A DNA stretch of 64,000 bases from Deinococcus aquiradiocola (GCF_014646915.1 NZ_BMOE01000013.1:33153-97152), one strand, 5' to 3'; shown: positions 8,633-19,915, numbered from the stretch's first letter. A program made the numbers and translations. The notes: generated from the sequence alone by a model not told the origin.

Positions 8633-8754
8633 CGGTGTTGAGCTGAACGTTTGGAGTTCAGCCGGGCGACAAGGGCAGCAACAACTCCGGTTTTGATCCG
8701 ATTCGAGGGATGCCGGGAACAGCAGAGGCATCCCTTCCATCTCCTCAAAACCGT
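8633..8754 (+). repeat. Modular palindromic repeat, copy B (rearranged, no inner unit)
   Basis: This copy has the CTGAAC/GTTCAG hairpin module in reverse orientation on its left, followed by the core module in forward orientation (CCGGTTTTGATCC to CTCAAAACCG) with zero copies of the 40-bp inner unit. The GGATGCC/GGCATCC stem is retained. The left boundary is CGGTGTTGA. The arrangement shows that the two modules can be re-ordered relative to each other. Confidence 0.85.
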
Positions 8755-8809
8755 ACGACACGGGGCGTCCGGTCAGCGGTGCCCGGCACCTGCGTACGGG
8801 GCAACAGGA

Positions 8810-8846
8810 GCAGGCCGCCAACCCTTGACTGAGGTCGGCGGCCTGC
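8810..8846 (-). terminator. Hairpin after the substrate-binding protein gene
   Basis: GCAGGCCGCC and GGCGGCCTGC form a 10-bp stem downstream of the minus-strand gene that ends at 8893. Confidence 0.5.
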
Positions 8847-8892
8847 CCTGGCCCGCGTCCCGCCGCCCCTTCAGGAGCGAACGGTCAGCGCT

Positions 8893-9648
<756 letters not shown>

Positions 9649-9730
9649 GATGGAACCTCCGGAAACAGCGTCGGGAAGTGGAAAGGTGACGGGCGTGGAC
9701 CTGCGCTGCGGGCAGCGTTCAGCCAGGGTT

Positions 9731-9759
9731 AATGTATCCGATCACGCACAGGTCGGCAA
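9731..9759 (-). promoter_or_regulatory. Sigma-70-type promoter for the substrate-binding protein
   Basis: On the minus strand TTGCCG (9754-9759), a 17-bp spacer and TACATT (9731-9736) lie about 80 nt before the GGAGGT-led start at 9648. Confidence 0.6.
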
Positions 9760-9830
9760 TGCGGCGCGCATGAGGACGGCCCGCCGCTTCCGGAAGGTGC
9801 GGCGTGACACGGGGCGGGGCGGCAGCAGAC

Positions 9831-9860
9831 AGGGCGGACCGCCCGGAGGCGGTCCGCCCT
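9831..9860 (-). terminator. Hairpin after the ugpC-type gene
   Basis: A perfect 13-bp stem (AGGGCGGACCGCC and its complement) with a CGGA loop, located past the stop at 9877 on the minus strand. The tail is only weakly T-rich. Confidence 0.65.
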
Positions 9861-9876
9861 GCTGTGGGGTGCGGGT

Positions 9877-11031
<1,155 letters not shown>

Positions 11032-11132
11032 TGAATGCCTACCTTTCCCCGGCTCTTACCCGTGAGTTTCCTCGGGCAATTGGGGTGCGTGCGTGAGGGC
11101 GGTGCGAACTGTATGCCGTGCTGACAAGGGCC

Positions 11133-11161
11133 AGTGTACGCGCTGCACGCAGGCGGCGCAA
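11133..11161 (-). promoter_or_regulatory. Sigma-70-type promoter for the ugpC-type gene
   Basis: On the minus strand TTGCGC (11156-11161), a 17-bp spacer and TACACT (11133-11138). Confidence 0.6.
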
Positions 11162-11208
11162 GAATCGCGGGGCCCGCCGGGAGCACCTGTCTGCCCAGGT
11201 GAGCGGCT

Positions 11209-12156
11209 TCAGGGTGCGGCGGGGACGGTCAGCTGCACCAGCAGGGGGCGGTGGTCGGAGGCGCGGCTGCGCGGCACGCTGGCGTGCGTGGCGGTCAGGC
11301 CGCGCAGCCACACGTGATCGATCCGCACGGCGGGCCACGCGGCCGGGAAGGTGAGGCCCAGGCCCGACCCGGCCTGCCAGGCGTTCGTGAAGCTGCGCTG
11401 CAGCCGGGCGTACACCATGCCCCTGGCGGGCGTGTTGAAGTCGCCGCACACGGCGAGCGGGCCGGGCGTGGCGGCGGCCCGCCGCAGGAGCGCGTCCACC
11501 TGCGCGTCCCGGGCCGCGCGGGCCGCCTGCCAGTCCCGGCGGAGCGGCACGGTGGTCAGGTGCGCGTCCAGCACCGTGACCTGCACGCCCTGCACGCCGA
11601 GGGTGGCGCTCAGCAGGTGGCGGGCCGTGCCGGGCAGCGGGTCCGCCCGCCACGAGTGCACGGGCAGCGTCGTGAGGATGGCCGTCTCGCGGGACCGGAC
11701 GACCGCGTACCCCGGGAGGCGCGCGGCGAGCAGCGCGGGCAGGTCGCCGTGCACGGCGTTGGTTTCCTGCAGGCACACGACCTGCGCGTGCGCGGCCCGG
11801 ATGGCGCCTGCGAGCGCGTCCGGCCCGCCCTGGCCGCGCGCGACGTTGTACGTCAGAAGCCGCAGGGGCAGACCGGCCCGGGGCGTGCCGGGCGCGGCGT
11901 GCGGCCACGCCCAGCCGAGCTGCGCCAGCACGGTCACGGACGCCACGGCACACACGGCCGCCGCCGACCACGCGCGCCGGTGGGCGGCGAGGAGCAGCAC
12001 GGCCAGCGGCAGCGGCAGCCACAGCAGGGGCGGCAGGAAGTACGTGACGAGCAGCGTCGGCACGCTGCGCTCCGCCACGAGCGAGGCCGCGCTCAGCAGC
12101 AGCACCGTCCCGGCCGCCGCCCACGCGGCCCCTGTCAATCGGGTCAGTCCGGGCAT
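11209..12156 (-). CDS. Endonuclease/exonuclease/phosphatase family membrane protein
   Basis: A 315-residue protein. Two to three hydrophobic segments (about 8-75) come first, then an EEP domain with its active-site motifs: N in LLTYNVARGQ, E in CLQETNAVHG, H in LDAHLTT, CGDFNTPA and the final SDHRPL. Members cut phosphodiesters in DNA, sphingolipids or phosphoinositides; the substrate is unknown. The catalytic domain probably faces outward. The ATG at 12156 lies inside an 18-bp tandem repeat and has no clear ribosome site, so the start is uncertain. It follows upp by 58 nt on the same strand. Confidence 0.8.
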   Translation of the reverse strand: MPGLTRLTGAAWAAAGTVLLLSAASLVAERSVPTLLVTYFLPPLLWLPLPLAVLLLAAHRRAWSAAAVCAVASVTVLAQLGWAWPHAAPGTPRAGLPLRLLTYNVARGQGGPDALAGAIRAAHAQVVCLQETNAVHGDLPALLAARLPGYAVVRSRETAILTTLPVHSWRADPLPGTARHLLSATLGVQGVQVTVLDAHLTTVPLRRDWQAARAARDAQVDALLRRAAATPGPLAVCGDFNTPARGMVYARLQRSFTNAWQAGSGLGLTFPAAWPAVRIDHVWLRGLTATHASVPRSRASDHRPLLVQLTVPAAP

Positions 12157-12174
12157 TCGGGTCAGTCCGGGCAG
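12139..12174. repeat. 18-bp tandem repeat at the start of the EEP gene
   Basis: TCGGGTCAGTCCGGGCAT and a copy differing at the last base stand side by side, followed by a degraded third copy. The period is six codons and keeps the reading frame. One copy carries the ATG start; the other has CTG at the same place. Confidence 0.7.
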
Positions 12175-12214
12175 TCGGATCAGGCGGGGCGCCCGTTCTC
12201 TCCCCTGCCGCGCG

Positions 12215-12853
12215 TCACTTGGTGCCGTAGATGCGGTCCCCGGCGTCCCCGAGGCCCGGCACGATGTACCCGTGGTCGTTGAGGCCCTCGTCGATGGCGG
12301 CCACCACGATCTCCACGTCCGGGTGCGCGTCGTGCACGCGCTTGATGCCTTCCGGCACGGCCAGGATGCACATCAGCTTGATGCTCTGCGCGCCCGCCGC
12401 CTTGAGGTTGTCGATGGCGGCGACGGCGGACCCGCCCGTGGCGAGCATCGGGTCGGTGAGGAACACGCGACGTTCGGAGATGTCGGCGGGCAGCTTGCTG
12501 TAGTACGCGACCGGTTCCAGCGTCTCGGGATCGCGGTACATGCCGATGTGCCCGACCTTCGCGGCCGGAATGAGGCGCACGATGCTGTCCGTCATGATGA
12601 GGCCCGCGCGCAGGATCGCGACGAGCGCGAGCTTCTTGCCGCTCAGCATCGGGAACTGCGCCGTCGCGATGGGCGTGGTGAGCGTCGTGGGTTCCGTCTC
12701 CAGGTCGCGGGTGGCCTCGTAGGCGAGCAGCATGCTGATCTCGGCGGCCAGCTCGCGGAATTCCTTGACGCCCGTGTGGACGTCGCGCATCAGGGAGAGC
12801 TTGTGCTGCAGCAGCGGGTGCTGTGGGGCGGTCAGCTTGGGGGCGTCGGACAT
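12215..12853 (-). CDS. upp: Uracil phosphoribosyltransferase
   Basis: A 212-residue enzyme that makes UMP from uracil and PRPP in pyrimidine salvage. Recognised by [10 protein letters not shown], the PRPP-binding loop [13 protein letters not shown] and the C-terminal [14 protein letters not shown]. The length matches the family (208-213). I set the start at the ATG at 12853, with a leaderless -10 placed 6 nt in front of it; the frame upstream is open but lacks conserved sequence. The EEP gene is probably its downstream operon partner. Confidence 0.96.
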   Translation of the reverse strand: MSDAPKLTAPQHPLLQHKLSLMRDVHTGVKEFRELAAEISMLLAYEATRDLETEPTTLTTPIATAQFPMLSGKKLALVAILRAGLIMTDSIVRLIPAAKVGHIGMYRDPETLEPVAYYSKLPADISERRVFLTDPMLATGGSAVAAIDNLKAAGAQSIKLMCILAVPEGIKRVHDAHPDVEIVVAAIDEGLNDHGYIVPGLGDAGDRIYGTK

Positions 12854-12859
12854 GGTCCG

Positions 12860-12865
12860 AGTGTA
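12860..12865 (-). promoter_or_regulatory. Leaderless -10 element TACACT for upp
   Basis: On the minus strand TACACT, exactly 6 nt, then the ATG at 12853. Confidence 0.65.
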
Positions 12866-13003
12866 CACACGTGGCCGGGCAGGCGGGCCGGGCAACGCAA
12901 CGCGACCGTAACGCCCGCCCCGGCAGCATGAAGGCAGGACGGATGTCCGACCCCGCGCCGCACACCCGCAAGGACCGTCCGGCGCTCCCCGATGGAGGTC
13001 CAC

Positions 13004-14725
13004 ATGAATGCACGCCCCGCCACCACCGCCCCGCTCCTGACGCTCACCTCCGCCCTGCTGGCCCTGGTCCTGCCCGCCCCGGCGCTCGCCGCGCCCGGCC
13101 CGCTGCTCGCGCAGGCGGGCGGCGTCAAGCTCAACACGTCCACCCTGCAGCTCAGGACGCTGGACGTGAGCCAGCTGCTGCAGACGGCCCCCGCCTTCGG
13201 GAGTGCGGCCCTGCCCGCCGGACTGCGGGTGCTGCAGGGCGACGACGCGGCCCGCTTCGCGGCGCTCGGCACGCCCACCTGGATCACGGCCGCCGCCCTG
13301 CAGAGCAGCGCCGCGCTGCGGCAGCAGCGGCTCGACCGGAACCTGAGCGTCGTGTCGGGCGCCGTGACCGCCCGGCCGGAACTGGCGCGCCTCGTGCAGC
13401 TCGCGCAGACGCGGCCCTACGAGGAACCGGTCCTCACCATCGACACCAGAAGCGGCCCGCAGCAGGTGCGGCTCCTGAGTGCCGAGGTGGGCCTGGAGCA
13501 GACCGCGTCGCAGCTCTCCCTGATGCAGGGGCAGCGGCGCACGAACGCGGACCTCGCGCTCGGGTACGCGCGCAGCCTGAACCTCGACGACGCGGCCCTG
13601 CGGGACGTGCAGGACGTCAGCGCCGCCCCGCAGGCGCCCGGCGCGGGCGGCAGCGACACGGTCAGCGTCAGCCCCGTCGTGACGCGCGCCCTGAACAACG
13701 TCACGCGCGCCACCCTGAACGTCCGCGACCTCACGCAGCTCCTCGCGCCGCAGGGCCAGGGCGACGGGCTCGACACCGAAGGCAACTGCAGCGCCAGCGC
13801 GAACGGCCTGTACCAGGCGATCGACTTCCCCATGAAGAAGTACCTGCCGGACGTGAGGTCACAGGGGGGACGCGGGACGTGCTGGGCCTTCGCGACGGTC
13901 GGCGCGGTCGAAACGACCCTCAACCGGGACTTCAAGCGCCGCGCGAACCTCTCCGAGGAGGACTTCGTGGCGTACAACAAGATCCTGGCAGGCCAGCTGG
14001 ACGCCGCGGACGGCTTCTGGCCGCTCGCGGCCGCCAAGCAGTCGCAGGAGAACAACTACCGCTTCGCGCTGGAGAACACCTGGCAGTACAACAAGAGCCG
14101 GGAGCGTACCGAGACGGAAACCCCCAAGAAGTCCGGCCACTGGACGTACACCAACACCTGCAAAGGCTACCCCTTCGCCAGCACCTGCTCCGACACGGTG
14201 CACCAGGCGCCCAGCGCGTGCCTGCTGGTGGGCGGCAAGCAGAGCTGCGGCTTCCAGCTCGCGCAGGCCCGCACCGCGTACGGCATCGACATGAACCGCA
14301 CGAGCGACCTGTACGACCCCGCGAACCGCGCCGCGTCGCTCTTCTGGACGGCGCTCGCCGTGCGGAGCGGCAACCCCGTCCTCATGACGCACGACGCGTA
14401 CTACCTGAACGGCGGCGGGTTCGTGGGCGACCTGCCGTACGGTGCCGTCCAGCACTGCGACGACAACGGCCAGAACTGCCAGCCGAACAAGGCCGCCGAC
14501 GTGCAGAACTGGAACCACGTCGTCATGCTCGTCGGGTACGTCACGAACGCCGAGCTGAAAGCGAAACTCCCGAACGCGCCCGAAGCGGCCGGCGGCGGGT
14601 ACTTCATCGCCAGGAACTCCTGGGGCGGCTGCTGGGGCGACGGCGGGTACGCGTACCTCCCGTGGAACTGGCTGATGAAGTACGTGGGCCGCCTCGACGT
14701 GAACATCCAGGGCACCGTGAACTGA
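13004..14725 (+). CDS. Secreted papain-family (C1) cysteine peptidase
   Basis: A 573-residue protein. A signal peptide (about 1-30, ending ALAA) and an N-terminal region of some 240 residues without known motifs precede a C1 peptidase domain. The catalytic residues are C293 in [12 protein letters not shown]505 in [10 protein letters not shown] and N538 in ARNSWGGCW. Extra cysteines suggest disulfides outside the cytoplasm. It probably digests protein outside the cell. GGAGGT 4 nt upstream fixes the ATG at 13004. A terminator hairpin follows. Confidence 0.9.
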   Translation: MNARPATTAPLLTLTSALLALVLPAPALAAPGPLLAQAGGVKLNTSTLQLRTLDVSQLLQTAPAFGSAALPAGLRVLQGDDAARFAALGTPTWITAAALQSSAALRQQRLDRNLSVVSGAVTARPELARLVQLAQTRPYEEPVLTIDTRSGPQQVRLLSAEVGLEQTASQLSLMQGQRRTNADLALGYARSLNLDDAALRDVQDVSAAPQAPGAGGSDTVSVSPVVTRALNNVTRATLNVRDLTQLLAPQGQGDGLDTEGNCSASANGLYQAIDFPMKKYLPDVRSQGGRGTCWAFATVGAVETTLNRDFKRRANLSEEDFVAYNKILAGQLDAADGFWPLAAAKQSQENNYRFALENTWQYNKSRERTETETPKKSGHWTYTNTCKGYPFASTCSDTVHQAPSACLLVGGKQSCGFQLAQARTAYGIDMNRTSDLYDPANRAASLFWTALAVRSGNPVLMTHDAYYLNGGGFVGDLPYGAVQHCDDNGQNCQPNKAADVQNWNHVVMLVGYVTNAELKAKLPNAPEAAGGGYFIARNSWGGCWGDGGYAYLPWNWLMKYVGRLDVNIQGTVN

Positions 14726-14738
14726 GCCGGAACGCAGA

Positions 14739-14769
14739 AGCGGGAAGCCCCACCACAGGGCTTCCCGCT
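14739..14769 (+). terminator. Hairpin after the C1 peptidase gene
   Basis: AGCGGGAAGCCC and GGGCTTCCCGCT form a 12-bp stem with a 7-nt loop 14 nt past the stop codon. Confidence 0.65.
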
Positions 14770-14852
14770 CTCCTGAATCCAGGGGACACCCCGGGACTTC
14801 GTCGTCGTACGTCAGGCCGGGGCTTCCCTTCGCTGGCCCGGCCGTGGGCTCG

Positions 14853-15110
14853 TACGGTTTTGATCCGATTCCAGGGATGCCGGAAACAGCACCGGCATCC
14901 CTTCTTGGGCAGAACAGCGCCCATGAGGACGCTTGCCCGCTTCTTGGGCAGAACGGACGCCCTGCAGGACGCCTGCCCGCTTCTTGGGCAGAACAGCGCC
15001 CTGCAGGACGCTTGCCCGCTTCCATCTCCTCCAAACCGTACTTGTTGGTGCTCGCGGCCGGGCGGCGGCTTCGCGTTCCGCTCGGCTGAACTCCAAAAGT
15101 TCAGCTCAAA
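14853..15110 (+). repeat. Modular palindromic repeat, copy C (three inner units)
   Basis: The longest copy. It runs from TACGGTTTTGATCC, through the GGATGCCGG/CCGGCATCC stem (14875-14900), three tandem units of 39, 40 and 39 bp (14902-14940, 14941-14980, 14981-15019), the near-complement CTCCAAACCGTA, and then the CTGAAC/GTTCAG hairpin module. It ends directly against the stop codon of the dehydrogenase gene on the other strand. It fills most of the 385-bp gap; no gene is seen there. Confidence 0.9.
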
Positions 15111-16328
<1,218 letters not shown>

Positions 16329-16334
16329 GCGGCC

Positions 16335-16340
16335 AGGATA
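16335..16340 (-). promoter_or_regulatory. Leaderless -10 element TATCCT
   Basis: On the minus strand TATCCT, 6 nt, then the ATG at 16328. Repeat copy D begins 14 bp further upstream and therefore occupies the -35 zone. Confidence 0.65.
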
Positions 16341-16354
16341 GCGCAGGGGTGTCA

Positions 16355-16517
16355 TACGGTTTCGATCCGATTCCAGGGATGCCGGAAACAGCGAAGGCAT
16401 CCCTTCTTGGGCAGAACGGACGCCCTGCAGGACGCCTGCCCGCTTCCACCTCCTCAAAACCGTATCGATTTGCACTCGCTTCGCTCGGCTGAACTCCAAA
16501 AGTTCAGCTCAAAACCG
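16355..16517 (+). repeat. Modular palindromic repeat, copy D (one inner unit)
   Basis: It runs from TACGGTTTCGATCC, through the GGATGCC/GGCATCC stem, one 40-bp inner unit identical in type to the middle unit of copy C, CTCAAAACCGTA, the CTGAAC/GTTCAG hairpin and a final CTCAAAACCG. It lies between two divergent genes, so it sits in promoter space for both. Confidence 0.9.
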
Positions 16518-16581
16518 GATCATGCGGCTTTCGTGGCGTGCACGCAGGACCGGGCGGGACACGCGTGGGCGGGCGGCACGC

Positions 16582-16587
16582 TAGCCT
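16582..16587 (+). promoter_or_regulatory. Leaderless -10 element TAGCCT
   Basis: TAGCCT, exactly 6 nt, then an ATG (16594) that opens only a four-codon ORF ending at the start of the next gene. Confidence 0.6.
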
Positions 16588-16593
16588 CTGCGT

Positions 16594-16608
16594 ATGGTGA
16601 GGGCTTGA
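16594..16608 (+). CDS. Four-codon leaderless mini-ORF (MVRA)
   Basis: ATG GTG AGG GCT TGA. The ATG is in the perfect position for a leaderless start, but the frame stops after four codons. The TGA overlaps the TTG start of the next gene as TTGA. It could serve to load ribosomes that then restart at TTG. The alternative is that only the TTG is used, through the GGTGAGGG stretch. Confidence 0.4.
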   Translation: MVRA

Positions 16609-16880
16609 AGGTCTTCGTGGTGATGCTGGCGGGCTTCGTGACGCTGGTGGGCGTGTTCGTGGCGGTGTTCGCGTTCCAGGGTCGAGAGGTCCGCGTGTAC
16701 GGTCAGGCGGTGCTGGCGGCCGTGCGGGTGCCGCCTGCCGTGCCGGTCGCGTGCAGCCGGGTCGCGCCGGGCGTGCGGGTGCCGGCCCAGGTGGCGGAGT
16801 GCCGCGTGCGGACGAGCGGCGGGCGAGCGGAAGTGGACCTGCGGCTGGACGGCGGGCGCAGCTTCCTGCTGAGGCGCTGA
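16605..16880 (+). CDS. Small membrane-anchored protein before apbE, unknown
   Basis: A 91-residue protein with one N-terminal membrane segment (about 3-24) and a soluble tail containing two cysteines. No family is recognised. The start is TTG at 16605: the frame has no ATG start, and TTG is preceded by GGTGAGGG and overlapped by the stop of the mini-ORF. The stop codon is separated from the apbE GTG by a single base, so the two are translationally coupled. Proteins placed like this often work with FMN-transferase or electron-transfer systems, but that is inference. Confidence 0.6.
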   Translation: MKVFVVMLAGFVTLVGVFVAVFAFQGREVRVYGQAVLAAVRVPPAVPVACSRVAPGVRVPAQVAECRVRTSGGRAEVDLRLDGGRSFLLRR

Positions 16881-16881
16881 C

Positions 16882-17859
16882 GTGCCGCGCCTGACCGGGC
16901 TGCTGGCGCGCCTGCCGTGGCGTGCGCGGTCCGTGCGGCACGCGGCGGTGCTGGAGGGCGTGCTCGGCACGACGCTCGACCTGCAGGTCGTGGCGGGCAC
17001 GTCCGGTCAGGCGCGGGCGGCGCAGGCGGCGCTGCTCGCCGAGATCGACCGGCTGGAGGGCGTGTTCAGCCGCTTCCGGCCGGACAGCGAGCTGAACCGC
17101 TGGCTCGCCACGTCCGGCGGGCAGGTCCCGGTGTCCGCCGACCTGGGGGGCGTGCTGCGGGAGGCGCTGCACTGGACGGAACGCAGCGGCGGGGCGTTCC
17201 ACCCGGCGACCGAGGCGCTCAGTCCGCTGTGGCGGGCGGCCGAGCAGAGTGGCGTGCCGCCCGCCCAGGACGCGCTGGACGTGGTGCTGCGCCAGATGCG
17301 TGGGCCGCTGTACCGCGTGCAGGAGGAGGGCGGCGCGTGGACGGCGACGCACCTGACGCCGCTCCCGCTGGGCTTCAACGCCTTCGCGAAGGGGCACATC
17401 GCGGACCGCGCGGCGCTCGCGGCGCTGGGCGTGCCGGGCGTCACGCAGGTGCTCGTGAACCTGGGCGGGGACCTGCGCGTGCTGGGGCCGCAGCCGGTCA
17501 CGGTGGACATCGCGGACCCGTCCACCCTGGCCGACAACGCCGCGCCGCTCTGCAGGGTGCGCGTGCAGGACGCGGGCGTCGCCACGAGCGGCCGCGCCCG
17601 CCGGGGCTTCCGGGTGGGAGGAACGTGGTACTCGCACCTGCTCGACCCGCGAAGCGGGCAGCCGCTCGCGCGGGTGGTGAGCGCCAGCGTGACCGCGCCG
17701 AGCAGCGCGGTGGCCGACGTGCTCGCCACCGTCCTGAGCGTCCTCCCGCCCGCCGATGGCCTCGCGTTCGTGCGGGACGTGCCGGGCTGCGCGTGCCTGC
17801 TGGTGGAGGCGGACGGGACCGTGCACCGCAGCGCGCGCTGGCCGGCGCTGGAAGTCTGA
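16882..17859 (+). CDS. apbE: FAD:protein FMN transferase
   Basis: A 325-residue ApbE family enzyme that attaches FMN to Thr/Ser of flavoproteins using FAD. Family marks include the VFSRFRPDSELNRW region, GFNAFAKGHIADRA, VNLGGDLRVLG and HLLDPRSGQP, where the family binds magnesium. It has no lipobox or signal peptide, so it probably works in the cytoplasm or is exported another way. It starts at GTG one base after the small membrane gene. No NQR, RNF or NosR partner lies in the window, so its target is unknown. Confidence 0.9.
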   Translation: MPRLTGLLARLPWRARSVRHAAVLEGVLGTTLDLQVVAGTSGQARAAQAALLAEIDRLEGVFSRFRPDSELNRWLATSGGQVPVSADLGGVLREALHWTERSGGAFHPATEALSPLWRAAEQSGVPPAQDALDVVLRQMRGPLYRVQEEGGAWTATHLTPLPLGFNAFAKGHIADRAALAALGVPGVTQVLVNLGGDLRVLGPQPVTVDIADPSTLADNAAPLCRVRVQDAGVATSGRARRGFRVGGTWYSHLLDPRSGQPLARVVSASVTAPSSAVADVLATVLSVLPPADGLAFVRDVPGCACLLVEADGTVHRSARWPALEV

Positions 17860-17939
17860 AGTCTGAACTGCCGACCCGCGCACCTGCCTGAACGTGTGGC
17901 TCTTCTATGCGTCTGCGTGCCGCTCGGCGGGCCGTCCGG

Positions 17940-17945
17940 TACGCT
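17940..17945 (+). promoter_or_regulatory. Leaderless -10 element TACGCT for aroA
   Basis: TACGCT, 6 nt, then the aroA ATG at 17952. Confidence 0.65.
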
Positions 17946-17951
17946 GGACGC

Positions 17952-19277
17952 ATGTCCGACCCTCTGCCAGGCACCTTCGACGTGATCGTCCACCCCGTCC
18001 CGGAACTGCGTGGCACGCTGACCGCGCAACCCAGCAAGAACTACACCACCCGCTACCTGCTGGCCGCCGCGCTCAGTGAGGGCCGGACGCGCGTGGTGGG
18101 CGCCGCGACCTCCGAGGACGCCGAAGCGATGCTGCGCTGCCTGCGCGACTGGGGGGCGGGCACCGAGCACGTCGGGCAGGACGTGGTCGTGACGGGCTTC
18201 GGCGCGCGGCCCCGCAGCGGCGTGACGCTCAACCCCGGCAACGCGGGCGCCGTCGCCCGCTTCCTGATGGCCGTGGCCGCCCTGACCGGCGAGACGCAGT
18301 TCGTGACGGACTACCCGGACAGCCTCGGGAAGCGGCCGCAGGCGGACCTGCTGCAGGCCCTGGAGCGCCTCGGGGCGCGCACCGCCAGCGTGGACGGCCA
18401 CCTGCCCGTCACGGTGGCGGGCGGCAACCTGCGCGGCGGACAGGTGGAAGTGTCGGCCGAACGCAGCAGCCAGTACGCGTCCGCGCTGATGTTCCTCGCG
18501 CCGCTGCTGCCCGAGGGCCTGGACCTGCGCCTGACGGGCGACATCAAGAGTCACGCGCCGCTCCGGCAGACGCTCGACACGCTCGCCGCGTTCGGCGTGC
18601 GGGCCACGGCCAGCGACGACCTGTCGCGCATCCGCATTCCGGGCGGGCAGACGTACCGGCTGGAACGGGCCGAAGTGCCGGGCGACTACCCCGGCTCGGC
18701 CGCCCTCCTCGCCGCCGCCGCGGTCCTGCCGGGCGAGGTGACCGTCTCGAACCTGCGCGCCGCCGACCTGCAGGGCGAACGCGAGGCCATCGACGTGCTG
18801 CGCGCCATGGGAGCCGACATCACCCGCGAGGGTGAGCGCGTCACGGTGCGCGGCGGACGCCCCCTGCACGCCGTCACGCGCGACGGGGACGGCTTCACGG
18901 ACGCCGTGCAGGCCCTCACGGCCGCCGCCGTGGCCGCGACCGGTACCACCACCTGGGAGAACGTGTACACCCTGCGCCTCAAGGAATGCGACCGGATCAG
19001 CGACACGCGCCACGAACTGGAAGCGCTGGGCCTGCAGACCGCCGAGACGCGCGACAGCCTGAGCGTCACGGGCGGCCCTGTCGCGGGCGGCGTGACGGTC
19101 GACGGGCACGGCGACCACCGCATGATCATGCTGCTCACGCTGCTCGGCATGCGCGCCGCCGCGCCCCTCCGCATCACGGGCGCGCACCACATCCGCAAGA
19201 GTTACCCGGGGTTTTTCGCCCACCTGACCGCGCTGGGCGGAAGATTCGAGTACGCGCCGAACACGCGGGAAGAGTAG
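17952..19277 (+). CDS. aroA: 3-phosphoshikimate 1-carboxyvinyltransferase (EPSP synthase)
   Basis: A 441-residue enzyme of the shikimate pathway, joining shikimate 3-phosphate and phosphoenolpyruvate. Seen motifs are QPSKNYTTRYLLAAAL near the start (the conserved Lys for substrate binding), LNPGNAGAVARFL, which replaces the usual LGNAGTAxR, and the C-terminal RLKECDRISDTRHELEALG and DGHGDHRMIM. The NAGA form suggests the glyphosate-tolerant class II-like side, but I cannot assign the class surely. It is leaderless. Its stop is 2 nt from the stop of the convergent kinase gene. Confidence 0.93.
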   Translation: MSDPLPGTFDVIVHPVPELRGTLTAQPSKNYTTRYLLAAALSEGRTRVVGAATSEDAEAMLRCLRDWGAGTEHVGQDVVVTGFGARPRSGVTLNPGNAGAVARFLMAVAALTGETQFVTDYPDSLGKRPQADLLQALERLGARTASVDGHLPVTVAGGNLRGGQVEVSAERSSQYASALMFLAPLLPEGLDLRLTGDIKSHAPLRQTLDTLAAFGVRATASDDLSRIRIPGGQTYRLERAEVPGDYPGSAALLAAAAVLPGEVTVSNLRAADLQGEREAIDVLRAMGADITREGERVTVRGGRPLHAVTRDGDGFTDAVQALTAAAVAATGTTTWENVYTLRLKECDRISDTRHELEALGLQTAETRDSLSVTGGPVAGGVTVDGHGDHRMIMLLTLLGMRAAAPLRITGAHHIRKSYPGFFAHLTALGGRFEYAPNTREE

Positions 19278-19279
19278 GT

Positions 19280-19804
19280 CTACCCCAGTCCGAAGTGGGC
19301 CGCGATCTGCCGGGCCGCCGCGTCCGGTTCCAGATCGGAGGTGTCGATGTGCAGAGTCGTGCCCGGAATCGTGCCGAATGAGCCCGGCGACTGCGCCAGG
19401 GCGTCACGCAGTTGCGGCACGCTGGCGATCTTCCAGCCCTGCCGGGACGGGCTCGCCACCCGGGCCTCCAGCACCTCGGGGCGGCAGTGCAGACGCACGT
19501 ACAGCACCTCGCCCCCGTGCGACTCGACGACCGAACGGTAGCGCTCCACCGACGGGCCTGAAACGCTCGAATACCAGAAGGTGAAGATCAGGCTCACGCC
19601 GGCCGCCGCCGCCCGCTCGAAAGCCTCACAGCGCAGGTGCCGCACGTAGTTCATGTACTCCGGGCTGCCGTGCGCGAACAGGCTGGCCGCGAGGTCCACC
19701 GTCAGGTGGTTATGGAACAGCCGGAAGCCGGTGAGCCGGGCGAGTTCCCGCGCCACGGTCAGTTTGCCCGTTCCCGGCGGGCCGTAGAGGAACACGAGTT
19801 TCAC
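19280..19804 (-). CDS. P-loop kinase-like ATPase
   Basis: A 174-residue protein with the Walker A motif GPPGTGKLT at 8-16 directly at the start and a shikimate/adenylate-kinase-like layout. The HNHLTVDL and RVASPSRQGW segments are typical of small uncharacterised AAA_33-type kinases. The substrate is unknown. The start is GTG at 19804 with a leaderless -10. It converges with aroA with almost no gap, so no separate terminator fits between them. Confidence 0.8.
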   Translation of the reverse strand: MKLVFLYGPPGTGKLTVARELARLTGFRLFHNHLTVDLAASLFAHGSPEYMNYVRHLRCEAFERAAAAGVSLIFTFWYSSVSGPSVERYRSVVESHGGEVLYVRLHCRPEVLEARVASPSRQGWKIASVPQLRDALAQSPGSFGTIPGTTLHIDTSDLEPDAAARQIAAHFGLG

Positions 19805-19810
19805 CGCCCG

Positions 19811-19816
19811 ATGCTA
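19811..19816 (-). promoter_or_regulatory. Leaderless -10 element TAGCAT
   Basis: On the minus strand TAGCAT, 6 nt, then the GTG start at 19804. Confidence 0.6.
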
Positions 19817-19915
19817 GCCCGGCCGGACCGGTAAGCGGGCGAAGTCTAAATACGGCCCAGCCAGTCTTTATCCCACCGCGCAGCCGGTTTCATCTGCCCG
19901 CGCTCTACTGGTGGC

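Noticed and set aside
14902..15019. Three tandem units that could suggest a CRISPR array
   Set aside because: The units are directly adjacent without unique spacers, no cas genes are nearby, and the same unit occurs singly within the other repeat copies.
14853..15110. Peptides read from the repeat elements as small proteins
   Set aside because: Frames differ between copies, unit lengths of 39 and 40 bp break any common frame, and the sequence follows palindromes rather than codons.
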